Below are positions 44,471 through 53,908 of a stretch of 64,000 nt of DNA, one piece after another. The stretch spans positions 783,501-847,500 of the forward strand of contig CALNXK010000130.1 in NCBI GenBank assembly GCA_942486035.1, in the 5' to 3' direction. The position numbers were made by a program, and so were the translations under genes. The notes beneath the pieces were generated by a model. It saw only the letters and a program-made list of their open reading frames with translations. It did not search any database and had not been told where the DNA came from. The stretch is from Porites lobata. Lineage: Eukaryota > Cnidaria > Anthozoa > Scleractinia > Poritidae. Numbering within the stretch: position 1 is the first letter of the stretch; each line of letters starts with the position of its first letter.

Positions 44471-47171
44471 GAGGGAAATGGTTGATGAAAATCGATGAAG
44501 ACAAAAAACGCTGTTCGAGCTTGATAGTAGTTGGTTGGTTTAGACATGCCCTGTCAACTAGCTGAGACGAAGATTTCTCAGCTTAATTTAAGCCTCAGAG
44601 GTGTGTAAAATTCAAATCCAATATTGCGTTAGCTGAATTTCGCTCATCAATTGCCGATAAGCCAAACTCTTATTCAACTGGTTCATTGATCGGTTTTATT
44701 GAGCCAACCCTCAAATCAAGCGAGAGACAACTGAGGAAATTTACAAGAACCTACAACTAAATACTAATATATCTCGACTACTTTTCACATCTCCTTAAAG
44801 ACTGTTTTCATATGACCAACCTAGAGCTTCATTTTCTGTTTCCTTTTTATCATTAAGTTAATGCTTTTTTCAACTTGCGCCCTTTTTTCGTGACAGGATA
44901 ACATGTAAACGTACATGTTTCAATTCGTATTCGCAAGGCTTCTTCGTTCTTTAAAAACCTTTTAAGCTTTCCTCCGACAAATGCAGGGGTGGCAGATTAA
45001 GGGCGTGGTCAAGCCTTCAGGCATTTGAACCCCACAGCATTGACACTTAACCACAGGAAGGACTTAATTAACTTTAAAAGAAATAGAGCATTAAAGGCCT
45101 TTCGCATTGTTACAAACGTGAAATGAATAGCTGAAATTCAGTAATCATGACTACCACGACGAAATATTTCAAAGTAATCAGTGCCCGAATCAACGAAAGG
45201 CGTAAAAAACAAATTATTTAGCTTCCAGTGACAATTATTACTCCTTTTTAACTAGCTACGTTACTTAATTTTGTCACTTTTTTCTAATTTGGGGTCCACT
45301 GTATGATTAATCGAATTAATATCATCGAAATGGATCTTTCCTAACACCCTTCTTCACTTTCCCTACAGGCCGTTACTAGCAACATTGGTAATGAAAATAT
45401 CACAAGTGCCTCAATTTTCTCATCGGGTGCCCCTGCCGCCATTTCGGCTTCCTCTTGTTCAAATCTTGCATTATTTCTTTCGATCTCTCTGCATTACATG
45501 TTTTGTAAGCTCTTTCACTTGACATCTCCATGATGATAACGAAGACAGGAACTTCAGAGTCTGTGGACGAACTCCTACATTTACGTGACAATTCAAATAA
45601 AAACTCTCAAATAATATAATTCTTGTGCATACATGTACATCTTACCAAGTTTTTTCTGTCAGTTTACAACACAGAATTTGGGAGTTGTATCAACTGGGTA
45701 ATTTGGTCTCAATTAGAAGTGTGCTCAAGTTAACAGAGCATATCATTGTTTCCAATCAAGCATTCTGGAAGCAGATCAATTACGGATGTATATCTATTTA
45801 AAACTTCACAAAAAATACACCAAAATGTGTTTACTTGCAAAACTTCAATCTATAATTTATTTACAAGTTTGTATTTCTTGTAGTTAAAAACATACTATTG
45901 AAAAATGAATCATGTACGTAAACAAAGCAAGTTATTCATGGCATTTCTTTAGTTATATTAACCTCATTACAATCAAATTCACAGTCAAGCTGATCGCACA
46001 TTGTTGTTCAATTGTTGAGTCTGGATGAAACTTAAGTGTTTATTTTTCAATGTCAGAAGGCATGTTCCTTTTTCAGTAAAAAAGGTTAATGTTATTTTTT
46101 GCCCCAAGAAGGGGTATGTCAAGAATAAGTATAAGAATGCGATTCTTTTCAATGACAGACATCACAAGGAACGCTTGCAAACACCGACAATATCCATTAT
46201 CAGAGTCTATTTATACTAAAAAATGTTCTATGTCATGCTGTTTAAACGATCATCACAAAAGACCCACGTTAATGGAACGCTGTCGATTGAAAATTGCACA
46301 GCTTGAATGTAAAGTCCAACAGCGCCTTCATCAACACTGTATAAAGTTGACGGCTGATTTCAAAGTGTGCCCTTTCGACCCGCATCTTAAGTCTTCCTAT
46401 ACTACATTTCCCCTCATTTATCATAACGATCGTAAGAAATGAAGCTTTGATCAAAACATGTGTTGGTTCTTTAACAAATTCTCCATACAAGTACAAAAGG
46501 AAGTGTAAGGAAAAGGGAAGGAGAAGATGCGAGCTGATAACAACCCAGAACAGATTTTACCTGACTCTTATTTTCCTAAGAACTGGCGAAGAACTACCTG
46601 TTTCTTTGTCTTTCATTTTTAGTCAGTTTTAAACCAAGACTGGAATAACCACAGGTACGCGACACGTCATGAAATCTACCCTAAGGCGTCAATGCCTCCA
46701 CACTTGCAACTGTTTCCATTCGTCTGATTATTGAAGTCATGGTTGTCAAAGCCTTTTAGTGTTGACAGGATTAACTCTCTCTCCCATCTCTTGCAGTTAG
46801 CGCGGGTGTTCATTGACAGACACGAACAGAAACAGACACAGAAGTAGCTACGTTGTCAGTTTTACTCTAACGCGGTCGGCGATACACCTCCAGCAATTAA
46901 GCTTATCGATCTCATTAATGACCAAGTCAAAACAAGAAATAAAATACAAATTCCTTTTACTAATGAACAGGAAAAAGAGCATTCGGAATGAAGCCCAGTG
47001 TAGTAAATACGTGTTCTTTTTCACTGGAATTGACTCTATAACCACTACGTAGCACACCACATCTGGCCTACGCCTTAAATTTAACCGGATCTAAGAGCTG
47101 AGAGCCAGAAGTCCGGCTGGATAATAAAATGTAGATTTTTTTATATATTGTGGGAGACAGACGTGGGAAAG

Positions 47172-48302
47172 TTAAGATTCCGACACTGTCTGTAATCTTT
47201 CCTTTTCTCCACTCCTTTCTGGTGATGATTTACAACCACAGCGAACAAAGCGATAAAAAACTCTCCTGAAACCTTGGCGAAAATCTTTGCTGAAAACTCC
47301 AAAAATAATCGGATTAACAACAGAGTTGGTGTAGGTGAATAGCCAGCAAATGATGGAAATGTTTGTAAAATTTGGACTGTTTATCCCACCGCCAAAGTCT
47401 GCCCATAACCATACCACTTGATTTGGGAACATAAAAATGGCGAAAACCACTACTACCACAATAAACATTTTTGTGGCTTTTGCATTCGCGGTACTCCAGA
47501 TGTCGATTCGCGCGCTCAACATGCTTATCTTTCTCTTTACAGATTGAGTTCGGGAAATCTTGCGCGTTAGTTTGACTTGCGTTTCTACACTCTGACGTCT
47601 TACCGAAACTTTTTCGGTTATAGAATTATCACGCATTTTCGCCGAAGTGCGGCAAAGCGCGCGGACAGCTAAACCATACATCGTCGCCATAAAACACAGC
47701 GGCAGACCATACTGAACGAGGAATAAGAAAAACGTGTAAGCTTGTCTGTAAGCAAAGTCTGGCCAGTTTTCGTCGCAAGAGCCATCTTTGAGGTTAAGAA
47801 CATAAACGTAAGGACCCACAGCCGCTAGAGAGAAAACGTGGACTCCGCAAATTAAAATGCAGATCTGCTTCAGCGACAAACGCGTCTTAAAAGGATGCAT
47901 AATAAGTCGATAACGATCCAAAGAAATCGCGGCGAGTGTCAGTGAAGAGGCACAGGTAAAGTAAGTCTGCGCCGGCCATAACAGTTTGCACATCACCCCG
48001 CCGTAGATCCACACATAGCTTTTTTCCTCCAAAACGAAATCAAACACAATACTGATAATCGGCGTTAAAAGATCACAAATGGCCAAGTTGAGTATCAGAA
48101 AGTTGGAGGGAGAATGCATTTTTCTTGTGGTGCTTATAACATGGGCAACCATGCTATTGCCAAAAGTGCTCGCGGACAGGATAAGAAAGTAAAAGAAGAT
48201 CTTTGCGATCTTGAAGGTCGCTGCTTCTCCTTGGACCGCGTCTGCCAGTGAACTTGGAAAAGTTTCATTGCTAGATCCATTTCCAGTGTTATAACTCTCC
48301 AT
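47172..48302 (-). CDS. Receptor 9: short-tailed class A peptide-type GPCR, sister of receptor 6
   Basis: A 376-residue receptor. The open frame reaches a TTG nine codons upstream; the ATG at 48302 is used. N-glycosylation sites are N5, N8 and N12. Key residues are N49, D77, C105 and C176, DRY at 129-131, C-x-E-x-W-P from 176, P201, P293 and NPIIF at 330-334. Position 6.48 is M291. Loop 3 has an LTRKISRTQSVKRKIS double site (245-260). Cysteines 355 and 357 after helix 8 may be palmitoylated. It ends only about 20 residues later in V-S-E-S, so it has no T-x-C end, while its close relative receptor 6 has a 150-residue tail ending E-T-D-C. Loss of a tail in this copy is the simpler reading. Confidence 0.93.
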   Translation of the reverse strand: MESYNTGNGSSNETFPSSLADAVQGEAATFKIAKIFFYFLILSASTFGNSMVAHVISTTRKMHSPSNFLILNLAICDLLTPIISIVFDFVLEEKSYVWIYGGVMCKLLWPAQTYFTCASSLTLAAISLDRYRLIMHPFKTRLSLKQICILICGVHVFSLAAVGPYVYVLNLKDGSCDENWPDFAYRQAYTFFLFLVQYGLPLCFMATMYGLAVRALCRTSAKMRDNSITEKVSVRRQSVETQVKLTRKISRTQSVKRKISMLSARIDIWSTANAKATKMFIVVVVVFAIFMFPNQVVWLWADFGGGINSPNFTNISIICWLFTYTNSVVNPIIFGVFSKDFRQGFRRVFYRFVRCGCKSSPERSGEKERLQTVSES

Positions 48303-51300
48303 GCCGATATTGTTACAGAGGTTTAACAAGAGTGCAGATTCTTAGCCGAGTTTGGAAATTATCGCAGCTTGGCACTGAACTACCAGAATAAAATAATGTT
48401 TCCTCTATTTATCGGTGAGGAGATCACCTCTGAATGATGGACAACTGGTACATACCGTATCAGTAGCAAAACAATGTTATCCTCGAACTTTCAAGATGAT
48501 CTAATCTTCGCTATCAAGTCAATATCGAGATTCACCCATGCGTGCTAAGGCTTTCAACAAACTTCAATGAAAGTCTCACATCGCGTGATTATAAATGACT
48601 TGCGTAATTTATTACGGTACAAAAGAATGTCGTGGATTCCATTTAACCGACAGGAAACAATTTGGCCTTCAGCTTCCTTTATTAATTATGGGTGTAACTG
48701 GTGTAAAAGAAATCATTTTATTCTGACTTTTTTCTCTTTACAAAAGTTCTGCTTTATTTTCCTCTAACTGTCACAAGTTTAAATAAACTTTCTGACGTTT
48801 ATTAACTGAAAACTTCTTTAGTTAAGTTCACCGCCCTTCAACAATGGATGGAAAAGAACATGGTTAATTGTTGGCCTCATGTAGAGTCTTTCGTCATTCA
48901 TTGCTAATAGTCAGAATAGTATTCACCAATAAAACCAAAGTTCCTTTTTGTAAAATCCTACGAAATAAATAGTACCACGCAAAAGTTCTGCAAAACAGGT
49001 TTTAGTTGAATGGTAACATCACAGGATTTTGTCTACAGATTCAAAAATTTGACTGAAAATAATCTCGCCATAACGTGTTTACTGAGCAGTGGTGGGGTTT
49101 AGCTATAAGACCTTAACGATATTAGTCGAAATAACTATATATACCGCACGCAATTTTTTACAGGTTAATCATTATTTTGTCCAGCTATCTAAACATAAAA
49201 AAAAAAACGTAAAAAGCAACACTTGATATTTTGTTGTGCACCATGCTGAGAAACGTGCGGTTTACCACTGAGCTTTGATTTGAAAGGTCAGTGAAATTAA
49301 GAAACTTATGCACAGCTTTGAAACGGTGAAATATACTTTCGTGTACAGTATTTTTAAGGGTACCACTGGAAAGTACTGCTCAGTTGCTTTGATTTGACTG
49401 GTTACACTTTAGGATTTCATCCACAGATTCAAAGATCACCCTGAAAGGTAGAACCACCATATACAGAATAGTAAAGAGCACCACAGGAGAGCACTGTTCT
49501 GCTCGGTAGCTTTGATGTAAATGGTCGCAAATTTAGGATTTCACGCCAGCACATACGAAGTTTGGACTACTTTACACAGCATAACAAACTGTTCCATAGA
49601 AGAAAAAACCGTTCAGGAGTTTCCATTTGCTGCCATTTGAATGGTGTTACTTCTTAAGATTTATTGAAGTGAAATGTCATGGCAAGGCCCCGGGGAGGGA
49701 GGGAGGGGGGGGGGGGTACTTCCTATGATGGCCCATTCGGGAAGGCTCCGCCCCAAAAGGGGTATCTTTTTCAGTCTTCAGGTATATGAAAGGGGAGGGA
49801 TTTCACTAGTTGAAGTATATAAAAGGCTAGGGAAATCTGTCATTTTGGTCTGCAAAAGGGCCCAAAAGGGCTAACAGACGAATTTTATGGCTCGATAAAG
49901 TCGAGAAAACGTTCTATTTTTGTGACCGATTTACAGCAGTTAAAAGAGATGCAAAGTTCTAAACAAGGTATGTGAAAGGGGTACCATTTGTCAATAGAAG
50001 GTATAGGAAAGGGGTAGCTTTTTCGTGAAAAATGGTATATAAAAGGGTAAGGGGTTGGACCTCACAGCGGAGCCTCCCCGTACAAACATTTGTTGAATAC
50101 CCCCCCCCCCCGCCCCCTTCCCGGAGGAGGCAAGGCAGCATGTACGCGTGCGTAACACTTAGACAACTGACTTACTTATGACGTTAACTACCAAGAACGG
50201 AATCCCAATGAATTCAAGTAGAAAAATGTCAAATTTCATTTTGTAAAATATCGCAAAAACTGAAAGCCCTTCATAGTTTATTCATGTTAAGGCTTCATTC
50301 ATATAGACATACTACAGGATTTCGTCACGGATTCAAAGTTAGAAATACATGAATGCCTTCAAAGTTCCGAACTCTTGGCACTGATGAATTTGATAGAGTC
50401 AACTGTTTGACTATCGCGCAAGAGCAATTATAACTCCCTTTCTTCAGAGACATTGACAAAGTTACGTGGTCCATTTTTGACACGGTACAATCCATTCCCT
50501 TCGGTTACCCATATGTAATTTCCTTTATTTCAACTGACGCTACTTTTTAGTGGCGTATTTTTAGAAAACTTTTAGGTTCGTCTGCAGGTACCAAAGGAAC
50601 AGCTTACGTAACACTGAAGACGTTGAAGTAATGAAAACGTTACGTAAAACGATGAACCAACATAAAACTGTGATAAGTTTTCTTGACAGATCATAGCTAA
50701 CCGACTTGTTTAAGATCGATATAATATACAATATAAACAAAACCAAAAAATTAGAACAAGCCACCGAATTTCCGTTTACTTGATTGGTTTATCATTAAAT
50801 GCCAGCCTTTATCTTGTATAAAGTAATTAAAATTTAGTCGGTCTTATCAATTCAAACGCCTACTGTTTCAAGTATTAGAAAATCTTACGCATAGAACTAG
50901 ATATGAATAAACTGGGGAAAAGTCAACATATGCTAAGTTTTCTTGTGAAACGAATGATCACAAACGAAATTTTACAGAGAAGTTACAAAGATTGACAGTG
51001 TCAATCATCGGATATGTGAATTCCCTTGTTATAAAGTGACGGGGAGGCTAGTGCGAATTACACCCATCCCCCGCCCCACACAAGATACCAGGGTCGCGAT
51101 TTTTGGGCGTGGCTAAAAAATGTCTTTTCACCCCTAACCAGTACAGACGTACCATTTCTAATTAACTGACAAAAGTAGCTAGTGTCATTTTAGGTCCAAA
51201 TATACGTCTCTAGATGGCAGTGCAGTAACTATAGAGGGAGCAGATTTTGGCACCTTCTTTAACAAAAGGGAAGGGCAAGCAACCCCCATTTTTTTTTTTT

Positions 51301-52317
51301 CATACGAAGTCCCCCGGGATTTTAAATCCACATCCGCTGCGCTGAAGAGGATTTAGAGGTCTTTGAGATTTTATCGTTTTCTGTTCAACTTTCAGACGAC
51401 TAAGCGATAAATTTAGTCTTAGACTTCCTTACTGCTACCGCGACAATTAATCCCTCAACAGCATAGAAAAAAGAGGAAAAAAGATGCCTTTTCATTTGGA
51501 GTGTGCGAGGACCTCTTTTAAGGTAACTAATTCTATACAGCCAACGGTGTTGTTTCCGTTCGTGACTTTACCTATAGCTAATTAAACTAACAAGCTCGAA
51601 CAGGGGATCTAAAAAGCGGCGACGTCAAACGTTTTTTCGATCAAATGTTTGCAAATACTATAAACAAAACATAAGTGGCTTGGTTTGTTATTTTAAACAA
51701 ATTTAGTCTATTCAATCGCCACAAAAGCGCCGACATCTCTTAAATGTTGTGTTTGTCAATAAAATCTCAGAATCCGCTAAGCCATAAATGAATACAACAG
51801 TTCTGTTCGTTATTTTCGGTTAAAGATTCCTACCTAAGGCAAATTAAGGGTTGATGAGATTTAACTCCAAATTAATAACGAGTGTTTAAGACATTCTGAT
51901 CTAAAATACCTTGACATAGCGTCAATTTCGGCAACATCACGGGAAAATCTCAACCTTGCGTTTCACATTTCCATTTCCCACGTGTGAACAGGAGCTTAAT
52001 TGTGCTTAGGCTTCTGTCTCATGGTAGTTCACACCTATCGACTTAGAAAAACACCATCTTGGGATGCTCAAATACTCATGTTTACGTTACACGTGTGAAC
52101 CCAATCCTCGTTTAGGCTGGTTTAAGGTAGCTTACGAAAGGTTTTCGGAAAAAGAAAATGACCATTTGAAAATGTCTAAATTTAAGACAAACCGGAGATT
52201 TTCTTAGGCTTCTTGCTGCTAGCCAATGTCGTTAAAGTAACCAATGTTCCTCTTCGCTGCCTATTTTGGGCCGCTCCCCAGTTTCTACGGCTATATGTTC
52301 CCCGCGGGGAACCCCGG
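48303..52317. other. Gene-free stretch right of the receptor array
   Basis: No gene is supported. It includes copy C of the G/C-ended repeat (49704-50112). The segment 49240-49660 shows weak recurring phrases (AGCTTTGAT, GTACCACTGGAAAG/GCACCACAGGAGAG, GGATTTCA) suggestive of an old degenerate repeat. Confidence 0.4.
49704..50112 (+). repeat. Dispersed G/C-ended repeat, copy C
   Basis: The best-preserved copy: a G run then GTACTTCCTATGATGGCCC, GTTGAAGTATATAAAAGG, TTTACAGCAGTTAAAAG, GGGGTACCATTTGTCAATAG, GGTATATAAAAGGGTAAGGG, GACCTCACAGCGGAGCCTCC, and GAATACC with a C run. The two ends are therefore inverted (G-run-GTA-Y-T against its complement). Confidence 0.75.
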
Positions 52318-52737
52318 CACTTGGGTATTTTTTGGGTGGGTATGTGCCGCCCGGGACTCCAAATTGGCACCCCGTTCTAAAAACAAATTCCCCTAAAATT
52401 GATACCCCGTACTAGAAATGGACCAATTTTTTATACCCCGTTATAGGAATGGGCCAATTTTTTATATTCCGTTCTAGAAAGTTTGTAAATTGAAATAGCC
52501 CTGTTTTTTAAAAAAGATATTTCTTTATTTGTTCGACTTATACATCAAATAAATGCTTCTTCATAATCAGCAACAATTTTACGCAGAAGATAAAGCCGTG
52601 ATCCACAATTTTTTACACTCCGTTCTAAAAAACGCCTCTGAAATGGATACCCCGTTCTAAATCAGGAGCTTCAAAATCACGACCCCGTTGGGCGGCACAT
52701 ACCCGTATAGGTAATTATGGGGGACCCCCCCGGGATA
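52318..52737. mobile_element. MITE-like element with GGGTATGTGCCGCCC inverted ends
   Basis: GGGTATGTGCCGCCC at 52338-52352 has an exact inverted copy at 52690-52704. The interior repeats ATACCCCGTTCTA-type blocks about six times and has no coding capacity. I recall such foldback sequences as abundant in coral genomes, but that is memory and not a search result. Outer bounds are approximate. Confidence 0.7.
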
Positions 52738-52967
52738 TGTTCACTGTACACAGGATAGCTTCTGCGCCGGCACGAAAACCATACTGGATGGGGTTTCTGT
52801 TCACGCATAGGAACGGTGATATCGGCGCGATTACTGTAACGGAGCCAAGCCAAGCCGCGCGGATCTTGAAAATGGATCGTCACGTATATATTGAAAGGTT
52901 TCTGTGCCACTTTTTGGCGCAGCGTGAACAGGTCTTCATACTATAGCTTTTCATGTCGCCAGACGTA

Positions 52968-53290
52968 GTTAATCGATAAACCGATAATCGATATTAATTG
53001 AATCAATCATCGATGAATATCGATTTCCGATATCGATCGATAAAAATTGATAAAGAAAAAAAGTTCTAACTTCGATTAACATCGATGATTTTCCGATAGA
53101 GATCGATCCTGAAATCGATGATGATTTTTTATCGATTGTTATCGATAACTATCGATTCCTATCGATTGTTATAATAACCGATAAATTATATTTTTCTGTG
53201 ACTTTTATTTCTATCGATTTCCGATAACAATCGATATCAGTCGGCAAATTGAATGATCGATTAATATCGATGATATTGATTTTTATCGAG
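52968..53290. repeat. ATCGAT-rich tract
   Basis: About 16-17 exact copies of the palindrome ATCGAT (several as TATCGATA or GATCGATC) plus many one-base variants fall within about 320 bases. There is no fixed period, so it is not a simple tandem microsatellite. No open frame fits it. Confidence 0.9.
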
Positions 53291-53387
53291 TAACTACATC
53301 TGGCATGTCGGTAAAGTGTATACAAAGCCGAAAAGGTTGAAGCTATGGAGTGGGCCGCACGGGAGGCTCTATCTTGGACTGATAATA

Positions 53388-53560
53388 TCCTCAGTGGGGG
53401 GGACTCCCTTAGTAAGCCATATAGGTATGTACTCCCCCAAATGGTAGGGTTTTTGCGCCGTTTTGCTCTGAAAACAGGTAAAGACTTTACCCATTTTGGG
53501 CTGGGGTCGGGTATGGTTTTCGAGCAACTACGGAAGTGTATGAAGGTATTTATCGTTTCA
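53388..53560 (+). repeat. Fragment of a G-ended repeat related to the 52.3 kb family
   Basis: It begins GTGGGGGGGACTCCC, continues with CATATAGGTATGTACTCCCC and GGTAGGGTTTTTGCGCCG, and ends near GGGTATGGTTTTCGAGC. The TATAGGTATGT phrase followed by C runs parallels the outer part of the 52.3 kb element. A 76-codon frame across it is probably incidental. Confidence 0.45.
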
Positions 53561-53665
53561 ATTCCAAATGAGTAAAAAAGAAGGAGAAATATGCGAATTC
53601 AAAATGGATTAAGAAATCCTTTTTGTTGCTGTTCTAATCTAAGTAATGATGACATAATTTCTTAG

Positions 53666-53908
53666 AGACCTGGGGCCCGTTTCTCGAAAGTCCCGGTAAC
53701 TTTACGGGCCCGAAATCAAATATTCAAATCGAAATATAAAGAATAAGAGCGCGGGTCCTGGCTAGCAAACTACTCCATTTTGTTTCATTAACTGACAGTT
53801 TTATCGTGTTAGATGCAAAACTACTGAAATTTCGATCTTTAATGCAAACGGAGACCGCTTACCGGGCCCGTTAATTATCGGGACTTTCGAGAAACGGGCC
53901 CCAGGTCT
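53666..53908. mobile_element. MITE-like element with about 40 bp inverted ends
   Basis: The left end starts AGACCTGGGGCCCGTTTCTC and continues GAAAGTCCCGGTAA..ACGGGCCCG. The right end (53860-53908) is its inverted copy with a few changes (GTAACTTT against ATAATTA). The 150-base interior is non-coding. No target-site duplication was assigned with certainty. Confidence 0.75.

Larger units (their letters stand above)
41499..47171. other. Spacer between receptors 8 and 9
   Basis: Both flanking receptor genes end towards this stretch. No gene is supported. It contains an inverted transposon end near 43147, a perfect 22 bp hairpin (43599-43659), a 554 bp ATCACG-rich element (43729-44282) and the second GGATTC-rich repeat (44283-44470). 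A CGCTCGT triplication sits at about 42414-42434. Confidence 0.5.

Noticed and set aside
46089..46442. 117-codon Cys/His-containing open frame
   Set aside because: Cysteines and histidines do not form a recognisable zinc-finger spacing, and the frame does not start at a convincing ATG context.
47140..47171. GAGACAGACG after the stop of receptor 9, resembling an E-T-D codon string
   Set aside because: It reads on the opposite strand to the gene, so it cannot be a remnant of its tail.
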